DNA of 64,000 nucleotides. Origin: Rubellicoccus peritrichatus (GTDB lineage Bacteria > Verrucomicrobiota > Verrucomicrobiia > Opitutales > Cerasicoccaceae). The position numbers and the translations under genes were made by a program. Location of the stretch: NCBI RefSeq assembly GCF_033100135.1, contig NZ_CP136920.1, forward strand, positions 1,612,001 to 1,676,000. The letters run 5' to 3'. The notes beneath the pieces are model-generated. The model did no database searches. It saw only the letters and a program-made list of their open reading frames with translations, and was not told where the DNA came from. Position 1 is the first letter of the stretch; the number at the start of each line of letters is the position of its first letter. Shown piece after piece: positions 34,946 through 47,586 of this stretch.

Positions 34946-36132
34946 TGTCCAAGAATTTACAGAAGAAGCCTGTCACCAGGAGTGGAGCCTCGCTTTGGCC
35001 TAAGTGGAGTGAAAGCAGTGAGGATTCAAAGCGTGACTTGCGGCGTTCTGTTTTTGCCGGTTTGGCGGTCACGATTGCCTTTCACCTCGCTATTATTCTC
35101 TCCATCCCGTGGGACCGGATTGATGTCATTGAAGTGAAACCACCTGAGCCCAACCCTCCGATGGAAGTCGAGTTCGTTCAGTTGCCGGAATTTGTTCAGA
35201 CCAATCCTGAGTCTGAAATCGCGTCTCCGGATGAGACAAATAATATGTCGGACCGGGACCAGCAGGCAGCACAGGAAATCCCGGATGAGCTTAGTGATAG
35301 TGATCGCCCGACGGTTGAGGGTGAAATGGATTCGGAAAACATTGTCGATGGGGCACCACTTGATCCCACTCCTCCGCCTTTACCGGAAGGGCAACAAGTA
35401 CCCGATCAAGAGCCTGTCCCACCTCAGCCTGAGCAACAGCCGGTTCCCGAAGTTCAACAGGAGCAGGAGGAAACCAATGTTCCGGAAACACCAGAGCCCG
35501 AACCGCAGCTACAGGAGACGGCGCCCGAAGCCCTTGAGCAGGAACCGGTGACGGAGGAAGGAGAACTGAGCATGGAGGAGGTTGCAGAAGAACCAACTCC
35601 GGAGCCGGTTGAGGAGCCTCAGGAAGAGGCAACCAAACCGGAACCCCAGCCTGAGCCGGTAAACGAAAAGATTATGATGGAGGAGATTGCTCCGCAACAA
35701 GCATCTCAAAGTGGCGCACCGTCACCGAAGCCGCGTCCGCGTTTGAATTTCCGTGTCCCATCCGGTCCCCTCATGCAGAACAATCGTGGCGCAACCAAGG
35801 TTGGCAGCGTGGCGATCGATGCCAAATTCAGTCAGTTTGGAGCCTACATCGCGAGAATGCGTGAAGCGATTCAAAGCACTTGGTATCTGCTGGCAACTCA
35901 GTCAAAGTACACGGGTGCTGATATCGGTACCAATGTCGTCGTGGAGTTTGTTTTGGATCAACAAGGTAATCTGCTCGATGTGAAAGTGCTGCACTCAACG
36001 GCGAGTTCCGCCGGAACAATCATGGTGCTCGAATCAATAAAATCGCGCGCACCTTATGGCGATTGGACGCAGGATATGAAACAGGTCATTGGGGACACTT
36101 GGACAGTTCGTATTAATTTCTTTTATCGGTGA
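34945..36132 (+). CDS. TonB-like energy transducer, Pro/Glu-rich
   Basis: A 395-residue protein with a cytoplasmic N-terminal arm, one membrane segment (about residues 36-55, SVFAGLAVTIAFHLAIILSI) and a long periplasmic Pro/Glu/Gln-rich spacer (about 65-265). The C-terminal domain (about 290-395) matches the TonB C-terminal fold: VGSVAIDAKFSQFGAYIARM, DIGTNVVVEFVLDQQGNLLDVKVL and TWTVRINFFYR. It would couple the inner-membrane proton gradient to outer-membrane receptors. No exbB or exbD lies alongside. It sits between maf and a pseudouridine synthase with overlapping ends. Confidence 0.88.
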   Translation: MSKNLQKKPVTRSGASLWPKWSESSEDSKRDLRRSVFAGLAVTIAFHLAIILSIPWDRIDVIEVKPPEPNPPMEVEFVQLPEFVQTNPESEIASPDETNNMSDRDQQAAQEIPDELSDSDRPTVEGEMDSENIVDGAPLDPTPPPLPEGQQVPDQEPVPPQPEQQPVPEVQQEQEETNVPETPEPEPQLQETAPEALEQEPVTEEGELSMEEVAEEPTPEPVEEPQEEATKPEPQPEPVNEKIMMEEIAPQQASQSGAPSPKPRPRLNFRVPSGPLMQNNRGATKVGSVAIDAKFSQFGAYIARMREAIQSTWYLLATQSKYTGADIGTNVVVEFVLDQQGNLLDVKVLHSTASSAGTIMVLESIKSRAPYGDWTQDMKQVIGDTWTVRINFFYR

Positions 36133-37004
36133 GTGAGGACATCACAGCGTTGGAGCGAAAGCTCGCCCTGGGCAAAGGCGTTCGGATTCTGAAGACAGAT
36201 CCGTGCGGTCTGATTGCTTTGGAGAAACCGCCCGGAATCAAGTCTCACCCGAACGATAGCAAAGCCAGTGAGCATTGTTTGATAAACGCCGAGTATGACA
36301 TGAATGAAAGGCGTTATTACAATTTGGTGGGAGAAGATTGTTTCGACGAAGTGTTTCTCATCCATCGATTGGACTCTGCAACATCCGGGGTCATTTTGAT
36401 TTGTAAGAGTCTTGAAGTTCAAGATGCCGCGCAGGAGAGTTTTCAACGCAAGCGTGTGAAGAAGCTTTATCAGGCAATCGTCAAGGGACGGCCTCGTATT
36501 AGCCATAAAACCTGGATTGACAGGATCGAACGCAAGGGAGAGGTGCATGTTCGTACCCATGCAGGGGACAGCAAAACAGCTCAGACTGATTATAATCTTC
36601 TCCGTATGGATGATAATCGTTTCGACCTGGCATTGCTTTTACTGCAGCCAGTCACAGGACGAACGCATCAATTGCGTTATCAGTGTAAGAAGCACGGTCA
36701 TCCGATTCTCGGGGATCGTAACTACGGCGATTTTTCTTTCAACAAGCGCTTCTCCAAGATCCTGGAAGCAAAGCGCCTATTCCTGCATGCTTCGTCGATT
36801 GAGATCGATTTATTTAAAGGAGATCGAAGGACTGTTTTTAGCGCGGAATCGGAGTTGCCGGAGGCATTTAATCAAATTCTTTCATTTGATAAAGAGCTGC
36901 AGAAGAAATTGAATACAATCACGCCAAGTGAGATCATACGAATCCAGCAGCAGCGTATCGGGCGAGTTCCTCCGCCTACCAAGCATAGAAGACATAAAAA
37001 ATGA
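36129..37004 (+). CDS. RluA family pseudouridine synthase
   Basis: A 291-residue synthase. The catalytic motif is FLIHRLDSATSGVIL (Asp82 expected nucleophile), with VTGRTHQLRYQCKKHGHPILGDRNYG and GLIALEKPPGIKSHPND as further family signatures. No N-terminal S4 domain is seen, unlike the other synthase at 8495-9478. The start codon is GTG, overlapping the TonB gene by 4 bp (GTGA). The C-terminal tail is Lys/Arg/Pro-rich. RNA target not predictable from sequence. Confidence 0.9.
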   Translation: MSEDITALERKLALGKGVRILKTDPCGLIALEKPPGIKSHPNDSKASEHCLINAEYDMNERRYYNLVGEDCFDEVFLIHRLDSATSGVILICKSLEVQDAAQESFQRKRVKKLYQAIVKGRPRISHKTWIDRIERKGEVHVRTHAGDSKTAQTDYNLLRMDDNRFDLALLLLQPVTGRTHQLRYQCKKHGHPILGDRNYGDFSFNKRFSKILEAKRLFLHASSIEIDLFKGDRRTVFSAESELPEAFNQILSFDKELQKKLNTITPSEIIRIQQQRIGRVPPPTKHRRHKK

Positions 37005-38041
37005 TCATACCCAAACCCAATAAACTCAGCGATGCGCAGCTCGCAGAAATCGAGTCGATCGTCGGTGAATTTGGTTGCCGCATTCAGCCTATCGTAGGAG
37101 CCGAACGCAGCATCTATGCGATTCTCGGAGACGAGCGTCATGAGACCATGATCAATCGCGTGCTTGGTCTCGATTATGTGGATCGTGTTGACCAGATCGA
37201 CTCGCCTTATCGTTTGATGGATCGACGGTCGGAGTTGGCATCGGGCAAGTTGACCCTTGCCGGAGTCACACTGGGGCATGCGCCGCTTTTTATTGCCGGG
37301 CATTGCACGATCGACCCAAAGAATCCCAATCTTTTTTACGAATCTGCTGAGGCAATTAAGAAAGCTGGAGCGCATATGCTGCGTGGTGGTGTCTGGAAAC
37401 CACGCACGATGCCATATTCTTATCAGGGTGACAGTTCTGCTCTGGATATTTTGCTTGAGGCTCGGGAACGGACTGGCTTGCCGATCAACACTGAGGTCAT
37501 GGACGAAGCCCAGCTCAATATTGTTCTGGAACATGGAGTGGACATGATCCAAGTCGGTGCCCGCAATGCGTTGAACTATCCGTTGCTTCGGCGCATTGGA
37601 GAGGTCACTGCCGGGTCAAAAACTGCTGTGCTTTTGAAACGTGGCCGCCCGATGGCTGCTCCTGAAGAGTGTCTTGCCGCCGCCGAATATATCGCCGCCG
37701 CCGGCAATCCGAACATCCTTCTTTGCCCGCGCGGAACACTCCCGCAAATGGATGGCTATCGTAATCATCCGGATGAGTGCATTACACAGCTTTTGAAGGA
37801 GAAAACCTGGGCATCTGTGATTGTTGATCCATCACATTCCGTAGGACGCGCTGGTTATGTCCCAGGTGCCGCTCTTGCTGGTATGGCTTATGGTGCTGAC
37901 GGTATTGTGGTTGAATGTCACATTGACCCCGGGCATGGGATCGGCGATGACCCGAAGCAGGCAATTACTCCTGCGATCCTCAAAGACCTTATTGAAGACA
38001 GCAGCGCTGTCTGGAAACTGCGTAGAAAATACGAACGATAA
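37001..38041 (+). CDS. aroF: 3-deoxy-7-phosphoheptulonate synthase (DAHP synthase)
   Basis: A 346-residue DAHP synthase, the first enzyme of the shikimate pathway, condensing phosphoenolpyruvate and erythrose 4-phosphate. The N-terminal ferredoxin-like/ACT-like extension (about residues 1-70) is typical of the regulated type I-beta enzymes. The barrel shows APLFIAGHCTIDPKN, MLRGGVWKPRTMPYSYQG, LPINTEVMDE, LLKRGRPMAAPEE, VIVDPSHSVG and VECHIDPG. Metal ligands are expected in the Cys, His, Glu and Asp of these strings. It overlaps the pseudouridine synthase gene by 4 bp (ATGA) and is the last gene of the operon. Confidence 0.95.
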   Translation: MIIPKPNKLSDAQLAEIESIVGEFGCRIQPIVGAERSIYAILGDERHETMINRVLGLDYVDRVDQIDSPYRLMDRRSELASGKLTLAGVTLGHAPLFIAGHCTIDPKNPNLFYESAEAIKKAGAHMLRGGVWKPRTMPYSYQGDSSALDILLEARERTGLPINTEVMDEAQLNIVLEHGVDMIQVGARNALNYPLLRRIGEVTAGSKTAVLLKRGRPMAAPEECLAAAEYIAAAGNPNILLCPRGTLPQMDGYRNHPDECITQLLKEKTWASVIVDPSHSVGRAGYVPGAALAGMAYGADGIVVECHIDPGHGIGDDPKQAITPAILKDLIEDSSAVWKLRRKYER

Positions 38042-38045
38042 GGCA

Positions 38046-38597
38046 TCAGCCGTTTTTCAGATCTTTCAGAAGCTGAGCGGAGACAGATTCTACCCAGACC
38101 GCGTCGTTGGTTAAAACCGATGTCGCAATGGCACCTTCGAGAGCGGTGTAAAACAAGCGGGCTTTGGTTCTTCGGCTTTCAATGTTCGGTAATTCCGAAA
38201 GGGCGTTCATCAGCCAATCCATATTGGCTTCTACAAATTGATTCAGGCATGCTCGAACACTGTCCGGAAGGCTACAGACTTCGTTCGACAGTATGCCGCA
38301 AAGGCAGCTTTTTCCTGTGCTGGTGTAGGCGAGGAGGAAGGATTTGCAGTAAGCATCGAGTTTTGAGTGGGCATCCGTTGCAGTGGCAGCCTGTTTGCTC
38401 AGGAAGGTGAAAAAGTCTTCCGAATAATGCTCAACGACGGCACAAACCAGAGCTTCCTTGGTTGCAAAATGGTAATGGACTGAGGCGCTCTTAATGCCGA
38501 CTGCCGCAGCTATATCCCGAAAACTAAAGGCATTGTAGCCGCCGTTTCGGATCATCTCCTCGGCGGTTTTCAGGATTTTGGATTTCATTTCACTCAT
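38046..38597 (-). CDS. TetR family transcriptional regulator
   Basis: A 183-residue repressor. The N-terminal helix-turn-helix is ILKTAEEMIRNGGYNAFSFRDIAAAVGIKSASVHYHFATKEALVCAVVEHY (residues about 7-57), a clear TetR signature of the QacR/AcrR type. The ligand domain is 125 residues of mostly helix with Cys-rich turns (GKSCLCGILSNEVCSLPD). The gene is divergent from an SDR gene, and two copies of an operator-like palindrome lie in the 101-bp gap, one directly before its own start. It probably represses both genes. Confidence 0.92.
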   Translation of the reverse strand: MSEMKSKILKTAEEMIRNGGYNAFSFRDIAAAVGIKSASVHYHFATKEALVCAVVEHYSEDFFTFLSKQAATATDAHSKLDAYCKSFLLAYTSTGKSCLCGILSNEVCSLPDSVRACLNQFVEANMDWLMNALSELPNIESRRTKARLFYTALEGAIATSVLTNDAVWVESVSAQLLKDLKNG

Positions 38598-38598
38598 T

Positions 38599-38618
38599 TA
38601 TCTATCATCTGATAGATA
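38599..38618. promoter_or_regulatory. TetR operator 1, perfect palindrome
   Basis: TATCTATCATCTGATAGATA, a perfect 20-bp palindrome one base upstream of the TetR start codon. The same half-site occurs at 38655-38674. Autoregulation by the TetR protein is likely. Confidence 0.75.
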
Positions 38619-38654
38619 GTTATTGACGCAAGGCAATAAGTGGGTTTGTTTGGC

Positions 38655-38674
38655 TATCTATCAGTTGATAGGCA
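38655..38674. promoter_or_regulatory. TetR operator 2
   Basis: TATCTATCAGTTGATAGGCA shares the TATCTATCA half-site with operator 1 and has a central palindrome CTATCAGTTGATAG. It lies 25 bp before the SDR start codon. The centre-to-centre distance of the two sites is 56 bp. Confidence 0.72.
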
Positions 38675-38698
38675 ATGGATTCAAAAACATATAACATC

Positions 38699-39457
38699 AT
38701 GAAAACCACATACATTATCGGAGGGTCCAAAGGGATGGGCTTCGCAACAGCAAAGCGTCTCGTCAGTCGGGGAGAGCCAGTCACACTTGTAGCACGGAGC
38801 GAGGAAGCTCTGACCGAAGCGAAGGTGTCTCTTGAAGGAATCGGCGACGCTCGTGTTGAAACGATCCAGGGCGATCTCTACTGCGAGAAAAGTGTTGATG
38901 CACTTGTTGAAAGAATCAGCACTGAGAGTGATCATATCAAAGGACTGGTCAATGCGGCCGGATATTTCTTCCCAAAACCTTATTTGGAGCAAACCCGGGA
39001 GGATTATTGCAAATACCTGGACATCAATGAGTCATTGTTTTTCGTGACGCAGGCTGTCGCCAAAAATATGCAGGCAAACGGCGGTGGCTCGATCGTGAAC
39101 ATCGGTTCCATGTGGGCGAAGCAGGCGATTAAGGCGACGCCATCGAGCTCTTACTCAATGGCCAAGGCCGGATTGCATGCCATGACTCAGCATTTGGCAA
39201 TGGAACTGGCGGACCATGGTATCCGGGTGAACGCGGTATCGCCAGCCGTTGTCGAGACGACGATTTACAAGTCCTTCATTGAGGAGGACAAAATCAGCGA
39301 GACGCTTTCTGGCTTTGACGGTTTTCATCCGATTGGCCGTGTAGGTCAGCCGACAGATGTTGCTGCGAGTATCGACTTTCTGCTCAGTGACGATACTTCT
39401 TGGGTCACCGGTGCGATCTGGGATGTCGACGGTGGCGTTATTGCCGGCCGAAATTAG
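38699..39457 (+). CDS. SDR family oxidoreductase
   Basis: A 252-residue short-chain dehydrogenase. The cofactor loop is [17 protein letters not shown] (G-x-x-x-G-x-G). [10 protein letters not shown] matches NNAG, and the catalytic set is Ser in IVNIGSMW, then Tyr-x-x-x-Lys in [30 protein letters not shown] is the typical C-terminal end. NAD(P)-dependent alcohol/ketone interconversion is expected; the substrate may be the inducer of the TetR repressor. The ATG at 38699 precedes the fold by four residues. It is tail-to-tail with a PEP-CTERM gene, overlapping by 4 bp. Confidence 0.93.
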   Translation: MKTTYIIGGSKGMGFATAKRLVSRGEPVTLVARSEEALTEAKVSLEGIGDARVETIQGDLYCEKSVDALVERISTESDHIKGLVNAAGYFFPKPYLEQTREDYCKYLDINESLFFVTQAVAKNMQANGGGSIVNIGSMWAKQAIKATPSSSYSMAKAGLHAMTQHLAMELADHGIRVNAVSPAVVETTIYKSFIEEDKISETLSGFDGFHPIGRVGQPTDVAASIDFLLSDDTSWVTGAIWDVDGGVIAGRN

Positions 39458-40194
39458 GCGCTGTTGAGGGCTTTGTTCCTGCGCCAGCGACGTAGACCTG
39501 CGGCTCCGAGCGCCAATGCTCCCAGGCCGCTGGCAACTGAAGCTGGTTCAGGGACGGCTCCGACCTGGATGCCGCTACCATCATCCTGGTAGGCCCATTG
39601 GAGCAGCTCGACAGAAGGATTGGCTCCTGTGGTCACAACTATTTCTGCCCATCCATAAAAGACATCTGAACTCATGTTGTCGGGAGAAAATCCGAATCCA
39701 ATCAAAGTCGGACTTCCGGAAGTGAAGCCGTCTACGTCTGCAAAGGTTTGGTTGCTAATGAAACTCCGAAAAAGAAAATTTAGATCAAGAAAAGCATAGT
39801 CTGTGTTCGTAAGATTGGTCGAATTGGTCACAAAAAAGGATGTGCCCAGAGCTTTAATCTTGGGATCAATTGGCATCGTAAAGCCGGTAGCAATTGGGCC
39901 AAATCCATAAGGGGCCGTTAAGCCACCGGGAACGAGAAACTGTATTCCCGTATTACCATCCAGGTTATTCGAAGTGTACTTAATTTGAGCCATGCTCCCT
40001 GCACCATCGATATCCCAGTCGTAAGAGGTGTTGGTTGAATCGACCTTTGCATTACCGGTTGGAGTAAAAACCTGTATGATGCCCTGCGAGGTGGAAGCTG
40101 CCAGGAGTGATACCAGAGATGTGGAGGCAAGTGCTTTTGAAGACACCGAAAGGCCAGTAGAGCTTTTAACGTTTTTGCAGGTATTTTTTTGCAT
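39454..40194 (-). CDS. PEP-CTERM sorting domain protein
   Basis: A 246-residue protein. The N-terminus carries a positively charged region and a moderately hydrophobic stretch ([20 protein letters not shown]), suggesting a long signal peptide. The C-terminus is the sorting signal [28 protein letters not shown]. The middle ([28 protein letters not shown] and [13 protein letters not shown]) is beta-rich, with many Asn/Thr/Ser, typical of PEP-CTERM surface proteins. No enzymatic motif is seen. Its 3' end overlaps the convergent SDR gene. Confidence 0.9.
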   Translation of the reverse strand: MQKNTCKNVKSSTGLSVSSKALASTSLVSLLAASTSQGIIQVFTPTGNAKVDSTNTSYDWDIDGAGSMAQIKYTSNNLDGNTGIQFLVPGGLTAPYGFGPIATGFTMPIDPKIKALGTSFFVTNSTNLTNTDYAFLDLNFLFRSFISNQTFADVDGFTSGSPTLIGFGFSPDNMSSDVFYGWAEIVVTTGANPSVELLQWAYQDDGSGIQVGAVPEPASVASGLGALALGAAGLRRWRRNKALNSA

Positions 40195-40564
40195 GCTGAT
40201 ATCAGTTAGGTTTTGATGATGCTCTGCTCAGTCGGATGACCGGTTCATATTTGATTCAAATCGTAGTGATTTTTAATCCGACACTTATATCATATCTATG
40301 ATTAAGAGAGGATTAAGATTCTGGTTCTAAATCATATTCAGTGGACTTTAATGAGACGAAGCAAGGCCGCTGCTACGGTCTCAGTAGTCTATGTTTAGTT
40401 ATTAGGTACTTTGCCTAGCTGATATTAAGTACTAAGGTCCATATATCACCTTAAAGGTTCTATTTGCATAAAAAAGGCGCAGTCTCTCGACAAGCCGCCA
40501 CCGTGACGTTCGGCTTGTCGGGAAACTACGCCCCGAAAAAAATGCTACCCGAGACCTGTGCCGT
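40195..40564. other. 370-bp gap between PEP-CTERM and beta-galactosidase genes
   Basis: The first 270 bp, presumably containing the PEP-CTERM promoter, show no gene or RNA. A decayed core palindrome lies at 40476-40533, just before the end of the beta-galactosidase gene. Confidence 0.6.
40476..40533. repeat. decayed core palindrome GGCGCAGTCTCTCGACAAGCCG
   Basis: GGCGCAGTCTCTCGACAAGC pairs with CGGCTTGTCGGGAAACTACGC around the spacer CACCGTGACGTT, the same spacer as at 33089-33155. Mismatches in both arms show that this copy is more diverged. It has no TAGGCTGTG ends. It lies 31 bp beyond the beta-galactosidase stop codon and could act as a hairpin in its 3' UTR. Confidence 0.75.
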
Positions 40565-44171
<3,607 letters not shown>

Positions 44172-45419
44172 TCAGAAGCTGAACGAGTAGTCGCCCAGGC
44201 GTTTACCGATTTCGGTGACGACTTCCTTCTCAGCATCTTCACCCTTGGCGGCGAAGGTCACTGAAAAGCGGACGAAAGATCCGGCATCATCCCATGGAAC
44301 GGTGCTGATCAACAGCTCGCGAATGAGGAACTGGGAAAAGTCTTCACCGCTGCTGAACTCGACTTTCGAGCCGTCCGGCTTGGTGGCAGATTTTGGTGCT
44401 GCGGTATAAAGGAAGAAGCTGCCCTTGGGCTTTACTGCATTGAACCCACTGGCACGAAGCACCTCGACCAGCATGTCCATGCGGCGCGAATACTTGGTGG
44501 CGATGGCCTCAGTGATGCCCGGATTGCCAAGTGCGGCCGCGGCTGCCTTTTGGATCGCGAGGAACTGTCCGGAGTCGCTGTTATCCTTCAGATCGCCATA
44601 AGCTTTGACGATTAATGGATTACCGCAGACCCAGCCAATGCGCCAGCCGGTCATGTTGAACCCCTTGGAGAGTGAATGCAGCTCAACGGCGACATCCTTG
44701 CCACCTGGCACCTGCAGGATCGAAATCGGCTTTCCTTCAAAAATCAGGGCAGAGTAAGCAGCGTCCTGCAGGACGATGAGATTGTGCTGCTTGGCAAAGG
44801 CGACCACCTTTTCGTAAAACTCGATCGTGGCCGAAGCGCCGGTAGGATTGTTCGGGTAGTTGATGACCAGAACCTTGGCTTTTTCAAGCGCGTCCGCCGG
44901 GGCGCTGTCGAGGTCGGGCAGGAATGCGTTTTCTGCGGACAACTGGTAATTGTAAACCTTGCCGCCAAAATACTGGGCATGGGTCCCGAAGACCGGATAG
45001 CCCGGTGTGGTCATGAGGACGTAATCGTCGGGATTGATGAAACAGGCCGGAATAATGGAGAGGGCTGCCTTGCTGCCAATGGAGTGGAGCACTTCAGTGT
45101 CCGGGTCCAGTTCGACCCCGAAGATCTTCTGCATGTAGTCCGCTACGGCCTGCTTGTATTCTGCGCCGCCATTGTCCGCATAACCACGATTCTCAGGCTT
45201 GGCCGCTTCTTCCTGCAGGGTTTGAACGACTTCGGGGAAGGCCATTTCGTCCGGCTCACCCACGCCCATGTCGATCAAATCGACATCCGGCTTCTCGGCC
45301 TTGGCCGCAATCTTTGCCCGCTTGATCTTCTCAAACTTGTAAATGGCGGTGGACTTGCCGTAGTTGGACCCACCGATGCGCTCTGCGAAAAGTTGCTGGA
45401 TATATGATTCGTCTGCCAT
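44172..45419 (-). CDS. dapL: LL-diaminopimelate aminotransferase
   Basis: A 415-residue PLP-dependent class I/II aminotransferase that converts tetrahydrodipicolinate to LL-diaminopimelate in one step. DapL-specific strings include GGSNYGKSTAIYKFEKIKRAK at the start, DLIDMGVGEPDEMAFPEV, NRGYADNGGAEYKQAVADYM and LVINYPNNPTGA. The PLP lysine is in LHSLSKGFNMTGWRIGW. This pathway is used by Chlamydiae, Verrucomicrobia and plants for lysine and peptidoglycan. The ATG at 45419 gives the expected length (about 410). Lone gene between two gaps. Confidence 0.94.
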   Translation of the reverse strand: MADESYIQQLFAERIGGSNYGKSTAIYKFEKIKRAKIAAKAEKPDVDLIDMGVGEPDEMAFPEVVQTLQEEAAKPENRGYADNGGAEYKQAVADYMQKIFGVELDPDTEVLHSIGSKAALSIIPACFINPDDYVLMTTPGYPVFGTHAQYFGGKVYNYQLSAENAFLPDLDSAPADALEKAKVLVINYPNNPTGASATIEFYEKVVAFAKQHNLIVLQDAAYSALIFEGKPISILQVPGGKDVAVELHSLSKGFNMTGWRIGWVCGNPLIVKAYGDLKDNSDSGQFLAIQKAAAAALGNPGITEAIATKYSRRMDMLVEVLRASGFNAVKPKGSFFLYTAAPKSATKPDGSKVEFSSGEDFSQFLIRELLISTVPWDDAGSFVRFSVTFAAKGEDAEKEVVTEIGKRLGDYSFSF

Positions 45420-45557
45420 GATTTGAAGGCAGAATAGCGTCTGACATAAATCCAAACTGGCAACACAAAATGGATTTTAAACCGCTTAAACACGCTAAAC
45501 TTAAGCTTATCTTGCGTTTCAGCTTCTACTGCAGTGACGCTAAGGTTCTATTTTTTC

Positions 45558-45647
45558 AGCCACAAAAATGCACGAAAAGACACAAAAACAAGAAAGCACC
45601 TGGCTATGCTGAATCATTTTTGTGAATTCTTGTGCCTTTTTGTGGCT
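45558..45647. repeat. palindrome, AGCCACAAAAATGCACG type
   Basis: AGCCACAAAAATGCACGAAA and TTCTTGTGCCTTTTTGTGGC are complementary arms (about 30 nt) around a 28-bp spacer. Internal CACAAAAA-GCACGAAAAG-ACACAAAAA phrases show the 9-10 bp periodicity of the CACGGAGAG and CACGAAGAG repeats. It lies between dapL and a PEP-CTERM gene on the same strand. Confidence 0.75.
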
Positions 45648-45655
45648 AAAGATAT

Positions 45656-46474
45656 TCACGCTGGAGGTTTTGAGGACGCGACTTTTCTGGATTTCCTGAA
45701 TACAACGGTTATTGTTGCGATCCCTGCCAGAAGCAGTGCATAAGTGGCGGGCTCCGGCACGGCGACTGAGATGTTATCAATGCCGATTGCGGTATAAAGC
45801 CCTGTGACTGGTTCGTAGTAACCTACCCATCGAAGTTGGACTTCACTTTGATTCAAGACCTCTGCTGGCAGTGCGATGGAAAAGTGTTCAACTGTTCCGA
45901 CCGGTGGTGGAGCTGACTTTGAAATGAAGTAGCTGTCATTGAGGGTCGTCCATCCGCCGGTTTGTCCAATTCGGTATTGGGTGACGATGCCGGCGCCACG
46001 TCGCGAAGAATCAGCGACGATTGCTTCAAGATCGTAGGAGAGTCTCAGGTCATCGATGATTCCGGTTGTATCGATTGCCATAAGGAGGGCATGTGTGCCG
46101 TTCGATGAAGCATTTCTTGGGGTGAGGACAAACTGCGCATCGCCACCAGTTGCGTATCCGAAAGGTCCTGGTTGTGAGCCGTTGCCGATAGATCCCGCAG
46201 AGGTTGATGCGATTGGGTCTATGTTTGTACTCAACACCGCAGATGCGGCTGCGGCGATATTGCTGGACGTGAAAGTCGGTTGTTTACCCGCGATATATCC
46301 GGATGGCATGGAAGAGAAGCTGGAACTTCCCCAGTCCTGGGAAATTCCATCTCCAACCGTGAGTGCCGTTGGATAAGTGATAATCGCGTGTAGGTTGCTG
46401 ATACCGGCTAGTACCAGAATCACTCCATGAAGAGTGATAGCCTGAATAGTGTGTCGTGAGAGTGTTCTTTGCAT
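45656..46474 (-). CDS. PEP-CTERM sorting domain protein
   Basis: A 272-residue protein with an N-terminal hydrophobic signal segment (AITLHGVILVLAGISNLHA, about residues 12-30). It is followed by a Ser/Thr/Ala-rich beta body with GDGISQDWGSSSFSSMPSGYI and YATGGDAQFVLTPRNASSNG, and a C-terminal VPEPATYALLLAGIATITVVFRKSRK signal for exosortase sorting. Similar in layout to the other two PEP-CTERM proteins in the window but not closely related in the body. A palindrome lies directly after its 3' end. Confidence 0.9.
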   Translation of the reverse strand: MQRTLSRHTIQAITLHGVILVLAGISNLHAIITYPTALTVGDGISQDWGSSSFSSMPSGYIAGKQPTFTSSNIAAAASAVLSTNIDPIASTSAGSIGNGSQPGPFGYATGGDAQFVLTPRNASSNGTHALLMAIDTTGIIDDLRLSYDLEAIVADSSRRGAGIVTQYRIGQTGGWTTLNDSYFISKSAPPPVGTVEHFSIALPAEVLNQSEVQLRWVGYYEPVTGLYTAIGIDNISVAVPEPATYALLLAGIATITVVFRKSRKVASSKPPA

Positions 46475-46637
46475 TGTCCTGAAATCGTCTGCTTTTCCGA
46501 TTCACAGGACTTTCTCCATTCGGAATTGAAGACGACTCAAGTATCTGCGATAGTTTGCATGACCGGCAAACTATTCGATTGAGTGGATCTACTCATGGAA
46601 ATGTTCATTCGATGAATGATTGAGATCACCCTGAATG

Positions 46638-47465
46638 TCATTTTGAAACACTGTCATCTCCATTCAACCGGCTGACAGAGATGTTCTTAAACAGACCGGA
46701 TCGTTGGTTCATATTTCGGAAACCAATTCGTCCTTCGCTGACATTGGGTACTTGTGTCAGGTCCCAGCGGAATATGCGATCCACCTCATCGTTTCGAACG
46801 TTCATGAAAAGCTCCTTCTCTGTTTTGATAAATACAACGTGGTATGTAATGTCAGGGTGGAAAAGATCAGTGTTGAGGAAATCCGGCTTTAATTCCATCC
46901 GGTCAAAACTGTCACCAAAGAGTGAGCGCGGGTAACGCCTGGCTCGAATATAGCTGGACTCGACTGGGCATTCTTCCTTTGCGCTGTAGGCGGTAAAGCT
47001 GACATGCAGAAGGTGCATGTTGTCGAAATAGGTTTTCATCGACGGAATTTCCCGGAGTTCAGACCATGCTGAGATGTCCTCATCGTAAGGACCTTCGCCA
47101 GTGCCGGTTGCCTGCAGGAAGACGATGCTGACAAAACGATTGAGTGTGTCTGTTCGTGTGTAATCAAATTCCAGTTTGATATTGCCGGCAAAGCTTTCCT
47201 GCGTCCAGAGGACGGCGTGGGATGCATCTTCAACATCCGGGCCGGCGGAGAAATGCATGCCTTCAGGGCTGTTACGGACCTCTCCCTTAAGCCCGTCCAG
47301 AAACCACTTGTCCGTCCAGTCTCCATTGCCTTGATCGAAAAAGACCTCGTCCCATTGGGCTTTCAATTCGTCATTGTAAGTTTTGCGATAAGATTCCTGT
47401 CCGTGCATGATGGATGTCATTGTTAGTGAAAGCAGAATAAGGATTACAAGGGATTTTACTGCCAT
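46638..47465 (-). CDS. DUF1961 family secreted protein
   Basis: A 275-residue protein with a signal peptide (residues 1-22, ending MHGQ). The body matches the DUF1961 family: DGLKGEVRNSPEGMHFSAGPD, LEFDYTRTDTLNRFVSIVFLQATG, WSELREIPSMKTYFDNMHLLHVSF, YIRARRYPR and EGRIGFRNMNQRSGLFKNISV. Family members are secreted beta-sandwich proteins found beside polysaccharide-degradation genes and are related in fold to concanavalin-like enzymes; no activity can be stated here. It stands alone on the minus strand; the next gene upstream is divergent. Confidence 0.87.
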   Translation of the reverse strand: MAVKSLVILILLSLTMTSIMHGQESYRKTYNDELKAQWDEVFFDQGNGDWTDKWFLDGLKGEVRNSPEGMHFSAGPDVEDASHAVLWTQESFAGNIKLEFDYTRTDTLNRFVSIVFLQATGTGEGPYDEDISAWSELREIPSMKTYFDNMHLLHVSFTAYSAKEECPVESSYIRARRYPRSLFGDSFDRMELKPDFLNTDLFHPDITYHVVFIKTEKELFMNVRNDEVDRIFRWDLTQVPNVSEGRIGFRNMNQRSGLFKNISVSRLNGDDSVSK

Positions 47466-47586
47466 GGTTGGCGTCTCTTTATTGAATTCAATGATGGTAG
47501 TTTGATCGAAATAGTTTCATGCTCATGTTTCGAAACCTCAACTATGTAATTCTCAGTCGCTTGCTGAGGCAACTTAAGTCAACGAT

